From NCBI GenBank assembly GCA_003133225.1, contig PKWL01000063.1:1-64000 (forward strand): 64,000 nt of DNA, read 5' to 3'. A model generated the notes under the pieces. The model had not been told where the DNA came from, ran no database searches, and saw nothing but the letters and a program-made list of their open reading frames with translations. The translations under genes were made by a program, and so were the position numbers. Numbering within the stretch: position 1 is the stretch's first letter; every line of letters starts with the position of its first letter. Of this stretch, positions 46,576 to 56,470 are shown piece by piece. The stretch is from Janthinobacterium sp. (GTDB lineage Bacteria > Pseudomonadota > Gammaproteobacteria > Burkholderiales > Burkholderiaceae_D).

Positions 46576-48899
46576 GTGGCGCTCGCCGACTCGACCGCGG
46601 CGATGGCGTTTAGGATTTCCTCGCTGGTGGCCGGGGCGTTGAGGGGCGGATTGATTTTATAGTCGCCGACGCTGGCGACGGCATCGCGGATGGCAAAAAA
46701 TACTGAAAATGCCAGCAGCAAGGGCGGCTCGCCGACCGCTTTCGAGCCGTGGATGCTGTGTTTGCCGTTTCTGTTGCCGAACAGGCGCACACGGAAGTCT
46801 TCCGGACAGTCGGACACTCCGGGAATCTTGTAGGTCGAGGGCGCGTGCGTCATTAATTTCCCGTCGGCGTCCCACCACAACTGTTCCGTTGTCAGCCACC
46901 CCATGCCCTGGATAAAAGCACCTTCCACCTGCCCCAGGTCAATGGCCGGGTTGAGCGACTGGCCGGCGTCGTAGAGCGCATCGGCGCGCAGCAGTTTCCA
47001 CTCGCCCGTGAGAGTATCGAGCATCACCTCGGAGACGGCCGCGCCGTAGGCAAAATAAGAAAAAGGATGGCCGCGCATCGTCTCCGGGTCCCAGCTCAGG
47101 CCGGGCGTGGCGTAAAAACCGTCCGACCATAATTGCACCCGCGCCAGATAGGCCAATCGCACCAACTCCCGGAACGCCAGCGCGTGCCCGTTGACGTGCA
47201 CCGTATTCGCGCAAAAACGCACGGCGGCGGCAGCGCCCCCGTATACTTTCACCGCATAGTCCGCCAGACGTGCGCGGATTTGGCGCGCCGCGTCCTGCGC
47301 CGCCTTGCCGTTCAAGTCAGCACCGGTGGAAGCTGCCGTGGCCGACGTATTGGCGACCTTACTGGTGTCGGTGGCGCTGGCGCGCACCCAAGCCAGATCG
47401 ATTCCCAGTTCGTGCGCCACCACCTGCATCACCTTGGTATTGATGCCTTGCCCCATTTCGGTACCGCCATGGTTGACGATCACCGAGCCGTCCCCATACA
47501 CGTGAACCAGCGCCCCGGCCTGATTTAGGTGGGTCAGGTTGAACGCGATGCCAAATTTCAGCGGCGTCAGGGCGATGCCCTTTTTCAGTACCGGGCTGGT
47601 CCGGTTGAACGCTTCGACGCGGGCCCGGCGCGCGCGGTATTGGCTGCTCGCTTCGAGTTCGGCGACAAGCTCTTCGATGACGTTGTCCTCGACCGTCTGG
47701 CCATAGGGCGTGACGTTGCGATCAGCGCCGCCATAAAAATTGAGGCGGCGGATATCGAGCGCATCGCGCCCCAGGTTGCGGGCGATGTCATCGATCACGT
47801 ATTCGATGGCAATGGCGCCCTGGGGGCCACCAAAACCGCGGAAAGCCGTGTTCGATTGCGTATTGGTTTTGCCGCAGACGGCGCGAATATCGACATCAGA
47901 CAAATAATAGGTGTTATCAAAATGACAAATTGCGCGCGTGGCGACCGGCCCGGACAAATCGGCAGAATACCCCGCCCGCAGCACCATATCGACCTTGGCT
48001 GCCAGGATCTTGCCGCTGCCATCGTATCCGACTGCGTATTCGTAATAAAAGCAATGGCGCTTGCCGGTGACGAGCATGTCGTCGTCCCGGTCGGCACGCA
48101 GCTTGACCGGGCGCTTTGTTTTCACGGCCGCAATAGCCGCCGCCGCCGCCCACAAGGCCGATTGCGATTCCTTGCCGCCAAAGCCGCCGCCCATGCGCCG
48201 GCACTCGACCCGGACATGATGCGAATGCACGCCCAGCGCCTGCGCGACGATATGCTGCATTTCGCTCGGGTGCTGCGTCGAACACAATACGAGCATGCCC
48301 GCATTTTCTTTTGGAATCGCGTACGAAATTTGCCCCTCCAGATAAAACTGTTCCTGACCGCCAATGAAGAGTTCACCTTTGGCCTGGTGTGGCGCCCGTT
48401 CGAAGGCAGCCTGAAAATCGCCGCGCCAGAGCTGCATCGGCGGCAATACATACGAGTGCGCTGCCTTGGCCGCCTGCGGCGTCAAAATGGCCGCCAATTC
48501 ATCGTATACGATGCTCGCGTGGCGGGCCGCCCGACGCGCGTGATCATGGCTATCGGCCACGACCAGGAACATCGGCTGCCCCACATACTGCACCAGAGCA
48601 TCGGCCAAGATGGGATCGTCATGGAGGATCGGCCCGCAATCGTTGACGCCTGGAATATCTTCTGCCGTATAGACGGCCACTACGCCGGGCGCACGGCGTA
48701 CCGCCGTCAAATCCATGGAGCGGATGCGGGCGTGCGCCACGGTCGACAGACCGAGCGCCGCGTGCAGCGTGCCGCGCAGCTCGGGAATGTCATCTGTGTA
48801 AGTGGCTTGACCAAGCACGTGCAGGACCGCCGACTCATGCGGGCAGGCTAGGCCGACTTCGGTCCAGGCGGGCGCTTTCGGTGCTGAGGCACGGCGCAT
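46572..48899 (-). CDS. xdhB: Xanthine dehydrogenase molybdopterin-binding subunit
   Basis: A 775-residue large subunit that holds the molybdenum cofactor and oxidises hypoxanthine and xanthine to urate. The N-terminal domain contains ATYTDDIPELRGTLHAAL. The Moco domains have GGFGGKESQSALWAAAAA, the RGFGGPQG loop and GTEMGQGINTKVMQVVA. The catalytic glutamate is expected in VGEPPLLLAFSV near the C-terminus. The ATG at 48899 is 4 nt after xdhA, behind GAGGAG; a longer frame to 48977 overlaps xdhA and is rejected. Confidence 0.96.
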   Translation of the reverse strand: MRRASAPKAPAWTEVGLACPHESAVLHVLGQATYTDDIPELRGTLHAALGLSTVAHARIRSMDLTAVRRAPGVVAVYTAEDIPGVNDCGPILHDDPILADALVQYVGQPMFLVVADSHDHARRAARHASIVYDELAAILTPQAAKAAHSYVLPPMQLWRGDFQAAFERAPHQAKGELFIGGQEQFYLEGQISYAIPKENAGMLVLCSTQHPSEMQHIVAQALGVHSHHVRVECRRMGGGFGGKESQSALWAAAAAIAAVKTKRPVKLRADRDDDMLVTGKRHCFYYEYAVGYDGSGKILAAKVDMVLRAGYSADLSGPVATRAICHFDNTYYLSDVDIRAVCGKTNTQSNTAFRGFGGPQGAIAIEYVIDDIARNLGRDALDIRRLNFYGGADRNVTPYGQTVEDNVIEELVAELEASSQYRARRARVEAFNRTSPVLKKGIALTPLKFGIAFNLTHLNQAGALVHVYGDGSVIVNHGGTEMGQGINTKVMQVVAHELGIDLAWVRASATDTSKVANTSATAASTGADLNGKAAQDAARQIRARLADYAVKVYGGAAAAVRFCANTVHVNGHALAFRELVRLAYLARVQLWSDGFYATPGLSWDPETMRGHPFSYFAYGAAVSEVMLDTLTGEWKLLRADALYDAGQSLNPAIDLGQVEGAFIQGMGWLTTEQLWWDADGKLMTHAPSTYKIPGVSDCPEDFRVRLFGNRNGKHSIHGSKAVGEPPLLLAFSVFFAIRDAVASVGDYKINPPLNAPATSEEILNAIAAVESASAT

Positions 48900-48903
48900 G
48901 GGC

Positions 48904-50379
48904 TTAATTCTCCTCAGGCCGGCTGGCAAACACGTTGACGGCATAAGCTGGCAACGGGGCGTTGGGCCGGGTCTCAAACCAGAACCGGCGCAACAGGTTT
49001 TGCGCCGCCTTCATGCGGTAAGCGCTCGAGGCGCGCAGGTCCGACAGGGGCGCGTAGTCGCGTCCAATATCGGCCATTGCGGCGGTCACGGTGCTCTCAC
49101 TCCAGGGCCGGCCGATTAAGCCGGCCTCGGTCCTTTCTGCGCGTTTCGGAATGGCCGCCATGCCGCCAAACACGACGCGCGCACTCGTGACCATGCCGTC
49201 GTCGAGGGTGAAGGCAAACGCAGCGCACACGGCAGAGATATCCTGATCGAAGCGCTTGGCAAGTTTATAGGTGCGTAGCACCTGTCCCGCACGCGGCAAG
49301 GGCACCCGCACCGCCTCCAAGAATTCGCCCGGGCGCAAATCCTTTTTTTGATACGCGAGGTAAAAATCGTCCAGCGCCAACACGCGCTGACCTTCGCTGC
49401 CGCGCAGCACGACGTCCGCGCCGATCGCAATCAACCAGGGAATGGAGTCGCCGATCGGCGAGCCGTTGGCGAGATTGCCGCCCAAAGTGCCGACGTTGCG
49501 GATCGGCAGAGAGGCGAAACGTTGCCACAATTCCATTAATGCATCCGGATAATGCGCGCATACGGCTTCATACGCATCGTTTAGCGAAACGCCGGCGCCG
49601 ATTTCAAGCATGCCGTCGGCGTCGCTAATGTTTTTAAGCGCGTCGACCTGACCGAGGTAAATGACATCGCCCAGCTCGCGCATTTGTTTGGTCACCCACA
49701 GGCCGACGTCCGTGCCACCGGCCAGCAGGCAGGCATGGGGTAACGCGGCGCACACCTGCACCAGTTCGTCCAGACTGCGGGGAGCGTGGAACTGTTGCCC
49801 ACACGCGCTATAAGTTGCCATTTTTTCTCGACGCAGGCTTAGCAATTGCAAAGCCAGCGAGTCGCGGTCGAGTTCGACAGGCGGCAGCTGCCCCATGCGC
49901 TGAGCGGCCTCAATGATCGGACGGTAACCGGTACAGCGACATAGGTTGCCGGAAAGCGCATCGTTAATCTGGCGCCGCCGTGGCTGCCGGCCGTCTAGAT
50001 TCAGGTACAAGGACCAGAGCGACATGACAAAACCGGGTGTGCAAAAGCCGCACTGGGAACCATGGCAATCGACCATCGCCTGCTGCACCGGGTGCAGCCC
50101 GCCATCAGCTCGCTGTAAGTCGGCCACCGAGAACAAGGCCTTGCCGTCGAGCGTAGGCAGGAGCTGGATGCAGGAATTGACGGCCTTGAGCTCAACTTTG
50201 CCGTGCCGCAAACTGCCAATGACGACCATGCAGGCACCGCAATCGCCCTCGGCGCAGCCCTCCTTGGTGCCGGTGCAGTGCAAATTCCCGCGCAAATGTT
50301 GTAACACCGTTTGCGTCGGCAGTGCGCGGCTGACTTCTTGCACGGCGCCGCGGAAATAAAAGCGAATGGGTTGTGACAT
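48904..50379 (-). CDS. xdhA: Xanthine dehydrogenase small subunit (2Fe-2S and FAD)
   Basis: A 491-residue subunit. The first [2Fe-2S] cluster is bound by GCAEGDCGACMVV, the second by CGFCTPGFVMS and GNLCRCTGYRP. The FAD domain follows (LLAGGTDVGLWVTK; IRNVGTLGGNLANGSPIGD). NAD reduction occurs here. The ATG at 50379 has GGAGG 5 nt upstream. It lies 108 nt after puuE and leads xdhA-xdhB-xdhC-guaD. Confidence 0.96.
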   Translation of the reverse strand: MSQPIRFYFRGAVQEVSRALPTQTVLQHLRGNLHCTGTKEGCAEGDCGACMVVIGSLRHGKVELKAVNSCIQLLPTLDGKALFSVADLQRADGGLHPVQQAMVDCHGSQCGFCTPGFVMSLWSLYLNLDGRQPRRRQINDALSGNLCRCTGYRPIIEAAQRMGQLPPVELDRDSLALQLLSLRREKMATYSACGQQFHAPRSLDELVQVCAALPHACLLAGGTDVGLWVTKQMRELGDVIYLGQVDALKNISDADGMLEIGAGVSLNDAYEAVCAHYPDALMELWQRFASLPIRNVGTLGGNLANGSPIGDSIPWLIAIGADVVLRGSEGQRVLALDDFYLAYQKKDLRPGEFLEAVRVPLPRAGQVLRTYKLAKRFDQDISAVCAAFAFTLDDGMVTSARVVFGGMAAIPKRAERTEAGLIGRPWSESTVTAAMADIGRDYAPLSDLRASSAYRMKAAQNLLRRFWFETRPNAPLPAYAVNVFASRPEEN

Positions 50380-50487
50380 CGTTGCCTCCGCGTTTTCCCA
50401 CTGGTTCACTGCCATTTCCCCCTCTTTACTGCTAAGGCGCAGTCATATTCAAGCCGCTATAGGCCGCGCGACACAAATGGGCTCGCC

Positions 50488-51453
50488 TTACTGTCTTTCT
50501 CTTTTAACATACGGGTGCGCCGAATGCCAGTGCTCGGCAATATCGATGCGGCGCGTGATCCAGACTCGGTCGTGCCCCTGCACATAATCGAGAAAACGGG
50601 CCAGCGCCGCAGCCCGCCCCGGGCGCCCGACCAGTCGGCAATGGAGGCCGATCGATAACATTTTCGGCTGGTTCAGGCGGTCCGGGTCGCCTTCAGCGTA
50701 CAGCACGTCAAAGGCATCTTTCAGGTAACTGAAAAACTGGGTGCCGGAATTGAAGCCTTGCATCGCGGCGAACCGCATGTCGTTGGTGTCGAGCGTGTAG
50801 GGCACCACCAGGTGCGGCGTTTGCGCAGGCGCACCGGCCGCATCCGTGCATGCCACCAATTGCCAGAACGGCAAATCGTCGCCATAATGGTCCGCGTCAT
50901 AGCGGAAACCGCCATGCTCGACCACCAGTTTGCGCGTATGGGGCGAATCGCGCCCAGTGTACCAGCCCAGTGGCGCGCTGCCGGTCAGCTCGCGCAAGAT
51001 GGCGACCGCCTCGTCCATGTGCGCCCGCTCGACCGCCTCGTCCATGTGCTGGTATGAAATCCAGCGCAAACCGTGACACGCGATCTCGTGGCCTAGCTGC
51101 TGGAACGCTGCGACCGCGTCCGTGTTGCGCTTGAGCGCCATGGCCACGCCAAATACAGTTAGGGGCAGGCCGCGCTCTTCGAACAGGCGCAGCAAACGCC
51201 ACAATCCGGCGCGTGAACCGTATTCATAGAGCGACTCCATGCTAAGGTGGCGCATGGGAAAAGCTTGGGCACCGATGATTTCGGATAGAAAAGTTTCCGA
51301 GGCTGCGTCTCCGTGCAGCACGTTACTTTCCCCGCCTTCCTCATAGTTAAGCACGAACTGCAAGGCGATGCGGGCCTGGTTCGGCCACTGCGGATGTGGC
51401 GGCGTACGGCCATAGCCGATCAGGTCGCGCGGGTAGTTATCGTAAGTCGTCAT
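50488..51453 (-). CDS. puuE: Allantoinase PuuE (polysaccharide-deacetylase fold)
   Basis: A 321-residue allantoinase of the PuuE type, unrelated to the amidohydrolase AllB. It converts allantoin to allantoate. The start MTTYDNYPRDLIGYGRTPPHP is characteristic, as are FVLNYEEGGESNVLHGD and the deacetylase-like HEIACHGLRWISY. The ATG at 51453 is preferred; a longer frame overlaps the divergent hydroxyisourate hydrolase gene and is rejected. The gene is divergent from uraH with 61 bp between the starts. Confidence 0.94.
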   Translation of the reverse strand: MTTYDNYPRDLIGYGRTPPHPQWPNQARIALQFVLNYEEGGESNVLHGDAASETFLSEIIGAQAFPMRHLSMESLYEYGSRAGLWRLLRLFEERGLPLTVFGVAMALKRNTDAVAAFQQLGHEIACHGLRWISYQHMDEAVERAHMDEAVAILRELTGSAPLGWYTGRDSPHTRKLVVEHGGFRYDADHYGDDLPFWQLVACTDAAGAPAQTPHLVVPYTLDTNDMRFAAMQGFNSGTQFFSYLKDAFDVLYAEGDPDRLNQPKMLSIGLHCRLVGRPGRAAALARFLDYVQGHDRVWITRRIDIAEHWHSAHPYVKRERQ

Positions 51454-51514
51454 GATTGAAGTTTGTAAATGGCCAGATCGAATCGAAGAATGACTTGCAC
51501 AACGGAGATATGAT

Positions 51515-51907
51515 ATGCGCAATAAGCACTCTCCACTTGAAGACGATAAATCGATGGGAAAACTTAGCACGCACGTGCTCGATATCGCCCATGGCAAACC
51601 TGGGGCGGGCGTTAAACTAGCTCTCTTTTCGGTCGGCCTCGACGGTAAGGTCCTGTTGAAAATGGATATCACCAATGCCGACGGCCGCTGCGACGTGCCG
51701 TTGCTGGAAGGCGCTTCCATGACAACGGGCCGCTACGAACTGGTGTTTCATGCCGGCGACTATTTTGCCGCCCAGGGCATCGCCTTGCCCGCGCCGCGCT
51801 TTATCGATCTTGTCACGCTCGCGTTCGGCATTGCCGACGCCAACGAGAATTACCATGTCGCGCTGCTGCTGTCGCCCTGGTCATATTCGACCTACCGCGG
51901 CAGCTGA
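51515..51907 (+). CDS. uraH: 5-hydroxyisourate hydrolase
   Basis: A 130-residue transthyretin-like hydrolase that opens 5-hydroxyisourate to OHCU, the substrate of UraD. LSTHVLDIAHGKPG is the N-terminal signature, and the C-terminus is the hallmark YRGS tetrapeptide (STYRGS). GGAG lies 8 nt before the ATG at 51515; an internal ATG at 51554 begins nearer the family core. There is no signal peptide, so it acts in the cytoplasm. Confidence 0.96.
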   Translation: MRNKHSPLEDDKSMGKLSTHVLDIAHGKPGAGVKLALFSVGLDGKVLLKMDITNADGRCDVPLLEGASMTTGRYELVFHAGDYFAAQGIALPAPRFIDLVTLAFGIADANENYHVALLLSPWSYSTYRGS

Positions 51908-52013
51908 AGCGCCAGCTTGGTAAGACATACGACTTGCGCTCGCAACGCGCATCCCTTAGAATCGTGCGCTGGGCGCAATGATTGTGCGCCCCGTCAACCG
52001 CTCTGGTTAGCTT

Positions 52014-53342
52014 ATGCCGGCCAGCTTTCCTATGCAAGTATCTTCCGGTGACTCCTTGGATTCCGTCCCGTTTTGGGTGCAACTGCTAGCACTCGTCCTC
52101 CTGATATCGTGTTCGGCATTTTTTGCCATGGCCGAGACGGCCCTGATGGCCGCCAATCGCCATCGGCTGCGGCATCTGGCCAAACGCGGCAACCGGCGCG
52201 CGGCCAACACCTTGTGGCTACTCGAGCGCACGGACAAGCTATTGTCCCTGGTGCTAATTGCCAACACGTTGATCAATGCCATGGCTACTGCACTCGTCAC
52301 GGCGATTGCCATTGCCACCTTTGGCCATGACGAAAACGTGATCACGATTTCCACCGGCGTGGTGGCCTTTCTGTTGATCGTGTTTGCTGAGATTTCGCCC
52401 AAGGTGATTGGCGCGACCTATCCTGAGAAGATCGCCTTGCCCACTGGAGTGATTCTGAAACCGTTGATGACGGTCGCCAAGCCCGTGATCTGGTTCGTCA
52501 ATCTGTTCGTCTCGATCATACTGAAGATTTTCCGTATTAAGCAACGCGGCAATGCGCAAGAGGCGCGCCTGTCGCCGGAAGAGTTGCGTTCCATCGTTTT
52601 GGAAAGCGGCACCTTCATCCCGCAAAAGCACAAAAGCATTTTGCTCAACCTGTTTGACCTGGAAACCATTTCGGTCGAGGACGTGATGACGCCCCGCTCG
52701 CAAATCGAAGCGCTCAACTTGGCCGTGCCCGTCGATGAAATCAAGCATCAGCTCATTACCTGCATTCACAACAAGCTGCCCGTGTATGAGGGAGAAATTA
52801 ACCAGATTGTCGGGATTTTGCATGTGCGCAAAGCAGTCGCGCTATTACAGGAAGATGAACTGACGGTGGACCATTTCCGTGCGCTGCTCACCGTGCCCTA
52901 TTTCATCCCCCAAGATACGGGCGTGTTGGCCCAGTTGCAGTATTTTCAGGAAAACCGCGAGCGCCTCGGCATCATCGTTGACGAGTACGGCGAAGTGCAA
53001 GGCCTGGTGACGCTAGACGACATCATCGAGGAAATGATAGGCGAATTCACCACCTCGATGCCGGGCGCGGCGCGCGCCGACCGCTTCGGCTGGAACGAGC
53101 AGGGCGAATGCTTGCTCGAAGGCGCTACCGCCCTACGCGACGTAAACAAGCGTCTGGGCTTGCATTTCCCCTTGGACGGACCGAAAACCCTGAACGGCCT
53201 GCTTCTGGAATTATTGCAAGATATCCCGGACGCCCCCATCAGCGTGAAGATCGGCAACTGCGTCATTGAAGTGATTCAGGTCCAGCATCAGTCCATCAAA
53301 GTGGTGAAACTGAAGCGCCCGAGTGCCGCGCGACACGGCTGA
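52014..53342 (+). CDS. HlyC/CorC (CNNM-type) transporter with CBS domains
   Basis: A 442-residue membrane protein. The N-terminal DUF21/CNNM domain has four membrane segments (VPFWVQLLALVLLISCSAFFAM, and FLLIVFAEISPKVIGA). Two CBS repeats follow (EDVMTPRSQIEALNL and the LQYFQENRERLGIIVDEYGE region). The CorC/HlyC-type transporter-associated domain is at the C-terminus. The family is implicated in Mg/Co efflux or homeostasis, not haemolysis. It is followed by pilB after 164 bp, a placement also usual in Oxalobacteraceae (from memory). Confidence 0.92.
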   Translation: MPASFPMQVSSGDSLDSVPFWVQLLALVLLISCSAFFAMAETALMAANRHRLRHLAKRGNRRAANTLWLLERTDKLLSLVLIANTLINAMATALVTAIAIATFGHDENVITISTGVVAFLLIVFAEISPKVIGATYPEKIALPTGVILKPLMTVAKPVIWFVNLFVSIILKIFRIKQRGNAQEARLSPEELRSIVLESGTFIPQKHKSILLNLFDLETISVEDVMTPRSQIEALNLAVPVDEIKHQLITCIHNKLPVYEGEINQIVGILHVRKAVALLQEDELTVDHFRALLTVPYFIPQDTGVLAQLQYFQENRERLGIIVDEYGEVQGLVTLDDIIEEMIGEFTTSMPGAARADRFGWNEQGECLLEGATALRDVNKRLGLHFPLDGPKTLNGLLLELLQDIPDAPISVKIGNCVIEVIQVQHQSIKVVKLKRPSAARHG

Positions 53343-53506
53343 CACGGCGCCTCTTGACACTTTGTCCACGTTGCTGCAGCGCGTCCAATACGCGACAAAC
53401 ACTTTACAAATTTGATGCCTGAAGGCATGATCCAAGGAATCACAGGGCACAGTGAATTTTTCCTCTTGCGCCCCATTCGAAATGTAGTTTTTAACCGCGC
53501 TTCTCT

Positions 53507-55231
53507 ATGGCAGCAGTCCTACCCAACCCGAGCCCAGGCACCGCAATGTCGGGTTTGGCGCGCGCGTTGCTGCAGGCCGGGCGCCTGACGGCGCTCCAGA
53601 CGGAGGCACTGCAAAAAAAATCTTTGGCGGAAAAACTCCCCTTCATCGATGTGCTGCTGGCAGGCGGCACCATCGATGCCCGCGCTCTTGCTCTGTTTTG
53701 CTCGGAAACGTTTGCCTACCCGACCTTGGATTTGCAGACCTTCAATCTGGAAGCGCTGCCGTCCAAGATCATCGACGCCAAGCTGATGCAAGGCCAGCGC
53801 GTCGTCGCCCTCTCCAAGCGCGGCAACAAGATGTCGGTTGCCATTTCCGACCCGACCAATACTCAGGCCCTCGACCAGATTAAATTTCAGACCGAGTCGT
53901 CGGTCGAGCTCGTGATCGTCGAGCACGACGCGCTGCTGTTGTTGCTAGCTAGCCTCAACAAGAGCGCCGAGCAAAGCATCAACGACATGATCGACGACGA
54001 GCAAGAGATCCAGTTCGCCGACGAGGAAATGCAAGCGCCCCCGGACTCAGGGGTCAATGAGATTGAAGACGCGCCCATCGTCAAGTTCCTCAACAAGATG
54101 TTGATGGACGCCGTCAACATGGGCGCCTCGGACATTCATTTTGAACCGTTCGAAAAATTTTACCGCATCCGTTTGCGCATCGACGGCGTGCTACGGGAGC
54201 ACGCACAGCCGCCCGTGTCGATCAAGGACAAGTTGGTGTCGCGCATCAAGGTGCTGTCCAAACTCGACATTTCCGAAAAGCGCGTGCCGCAGGACGGCCG
54301 CATGCGCTTGATCCTATCACCGACGAAGACCATCGATTTACGCGTTTCCACCCTGCCCACCCTGTTCGGTGAAAAGACCGTGATGCGTATCTTGGACGCG
54401 ACCCAGGCCCAGATGGGCATTGACGCGCTCGGCTACGAGCCGGACCAAAAGGAACTTTTGCTAGGTGCCATACAGCGTCCCTACGGGATGGTGCTAGTGA
54501 CAGGCCCGACCGGTTCGGGCAAGACGGTCTCGCTGTATACGTGCTTAAACGTGATTAACAAGCCCGGCATTAACATCTCGACCGCAGAAGACCCGGCCGA
54601 GATCAACCTGCCGGGAGTCAATCAGGTCAACGTCAACGACAAGGCTGGGCTGACTTTTCCGGTCGCGCTCAAATCTTTCTTGCGCCAGGATCCCGACATC
54701 ATCATGGTGGGCGAGATCCGCGATCTTGAAACGGCGGATATCGCCATCAAGGCAGCGCAGACCGGCCATATGGTGTTTTCGACGCTGCATACGAACGATG
54801 CGCCGTCGACCCTGACGCGCCTGATGAACATGGGGGTGGCGCCGTTCAATATCGCTTCATCCGTGATCATGATCACGGCGCAGCGGCTGACGCGCCGCCT
54901 CTGCACCTGCAAGCAGCCAGTCGAGATGGTCGACGAATTCCTGCTCAAGGCTGGCTTTAGGCAAGAGGAGTTGGACGGCAGCTGGAAACCGTACGGGCCA
55001 GTCGGCTGTGAACGCTGCAACGGCGGCGGCTTCAAGGGCCGGGTCGGTATTTACCAGATCATGCCCATCACCGAAGCCATCGAAAAGATCATCCTGGCCC
55101 AGGGAAACGCAATGGAAATCGCGCGCCAGTCCGAACGCGAAGGCGTAAAGTCATTGCGCCAGGCAGGCTTGATGAAAGTCAAGCAAGGATTGACCAGCCT
55201 CGAAGAAGTGCTTGGCTGCACCAACGAATAG
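53507..55231 (+). CDS. pilB: Type IV pilus assembly ATPase PilB
   Basis: A 574-residue hexameric extension ATPase. The N-terminal MshEN-type domain (about 1-170) is followed by GASDIHFEPFEKFYRIRLR. The Walker A is GPTGSGKTVSLY, the Asp box AEDPAEINL and the Walker B region DPDIIMVGEIRD. A zinc tetracysteine, CTCKQP..CERCNGGG, lies in the C-terminal part. The stop is 9 nt before pilC. Confidence 0.97.
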   Translation: MAAVLPNPSPGTAMSGLARALLQAGRLTALQTEALQKKSLAEKLPFIDVLLAGGTIDARALALFCSETFAYPTLDLQTFNLEALPSKIIDAKLMQGQRVVALSKRGNKMSVAISDPTNTQALDQIKFQTESSVELVIVEHDALLLLLASLNKSAEQSINDMIDDEQEIQFADEEMQAPPDSGVNEIEDAPIVKFLNKMLMDAVNMGASDIHFEPFEKFYRIRLRIDGVLREHAQPPVSIKDKLVSRIKVLSKLDISEKRVPQDGRMRLILSPTKTIDLRVSTLPTLFGEKTVMRILDATQAQMGIDALGYEPDQKELLLGAIQRPYGMVLVTGPTGSGKTVSLYTCLNVINKPGINISTAEDPAEINLPGVNQVNVNDKAGLTFPVALKSFLRQDPDIIMVGEIRDLETADIAIKAAQTGHMVFSTLHTNDAPSTLTRLMNMGVAPFNIASSVIMITAQRLTRRLCTCKQPVEMVDEFLLKAGFRQEELDGSWKPYGPVGCERCNGGGFKGRVGIYQIMPITEAIEKIILAQGNAMEIARQSEREGVKSLRQAGLMKVKQGLTSLEEVLGCTNE

Positions 55232-55240
55232 GAAATTAAC

Positions 55241-56470
55241 ATGGCCATATCCAGCAAGCTGACGGCAGGCAACCCGATCAAGGAATCGATTTTTGCCTGG
55301 GAAGGCAAAGACAAAAGCGGCAAGATCGTGCGCGGCGAACTGCGCGCGGGCGGCGAAGCCATCGTCAACGTGACGCTGCGGCGCCAGGGCATTATGGTCA
55401 CGAAGGTGAAGAAAAAGGTCTATCGCAGTGGAAAAAAGATCACCGACAAGGACATCTCTCTATTTACGCGCCAGTTGGCCACGATGATGAAGGCCGGCGT
55501 GCCGCTGCTGCAATCATTCGACATTGTCGGCAAGGGCCACTCCAATCCGTCGGTCTCGAAACTGGTGATGGAGTTGCGCGCCGACATCGAGACCGGCACC
55601 AGCCTTAACCAGGCTTTTCGCAAATACCCCCTCTATTTCGACCCCTTGTTTTGCAATCTGGTGGGCGCAGGTGAACAGGCCGGCATACTGGAAGACTTGC
55701 TGACCCGCCTCGCGATTTACAAGGAAAAAACCATTGCCATCAAGGCCAAGATCAAGTCGGCGCTAATGTATCCGGTGTCCATCCTGGCCATCGCCTTCGT
55801 TGTCACAGCCGTGATCATGATCTGGGTGGTGCCGGCATTTAAGGAGGTGTTCTCCAGTTTTGGCGCGGCGCTGCCGGCGCCGACCCTGTTCGTCATGGCG
55901 ATCTCGGAATTTTTTGTCAGTTGGTGGTATCTGATCTTCGGTGGCCTGTTCGGCGCCATCTATTTCTTTCTTCAGTCATGGCGACGCTCGCTCAAGATGC
56001 AGCGGTTTATGGACGTCGCCCTGCTCAAGGCGCCGATTTTCGGCGACGTGATCCGCAAGGCGACCATCGCGCGATGGACGCGCACTCTAGCGACCATGTT
56101 TGCGGCCGGCGTGCCGCTGGTCGAATCGCTCGACTCGGTTGGCGGGGCGGCCGGCAACGCAGTGTATCTGGACGCCACCAAACGCATCCAGAACGAGGTC
56201 AGCACTGGCACCAGCTTGACGGTGGCGATGCAAAACGCAGACGTATTTCCGAATCTGGTCACGCAGATGGTGTCGATCGGTGAAGAATCTGGCTCGCTCG
56301 ACGCGATGCTGGGCAAGGTCGCCGACTTCTATGAAGAGGAGGTCGACGAAGCCGTCGGTGCCCTATCGAGCTTGATGGAACCAATTATTATGGTAATCCT
56401 AGGCGTACTGATCGGCGGCTTGGTCATTGCCATGTACCTGCCGATCTTCAAGCTAGGTTCGGTCGTATGA
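55241..56470 (+). CDS. pilC: Type IV pilus inner membrane platform protein PilC
   Basis: A 409-residue polytopic platform protein with two GspF-type domains: FTRQLATMMKAGVPLLQSFD near residue 75 and WTRTLATMFAAGVPLVESLD near 280. Membrane segments lie near 175, 225 and 385. It interacts with PilB and organises pilin extrusion. It is cotranscribed with pilB; pilD, which normally follows directly, is 3.4 kb away here. Confidence 0.97.
   Translation: MAISSKLTAGNPIKESIFAWEGKDKSGKIVRGELRAGGEAIVNVTLRRQGIMVTKVKKKVYRSGKKITDKDISLFTRQLATMMKAGVPLLQSFDIVGKGHSNPSVSKLVMELRADIETGTSLNQAFRKYPLYFDPLFCNLVGAGEQAGILEDLLTRLAIYKEKTIAIKAKIKSALMYPVSILAIAFVVTAVIMIWVVPAFKEVFSSFGAALPAPTLFVMAISEFFVSWWYLIFGGLFGAIYFFLQSWRRSLKMQRFMDVALLKAPIFGDVIRKATIARWTRTLATMFAAGVPLVESLDSVGGAAGNAVYLDATKRIQNEVSTGTSLTVAMQNADVFPNLVTQMVSIGEESGSLDAMLGKVADFYEEEVDEAVGALSSLMEPIIMVILGVLIGGLVIAMYLPIFKLGSVV

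Noticed and set aside
47529-48851. 440-codon plus-strand frame opposite xdhB
   Set aside because: It mirrors the conserved xdhB frame and has no family signature of its own.
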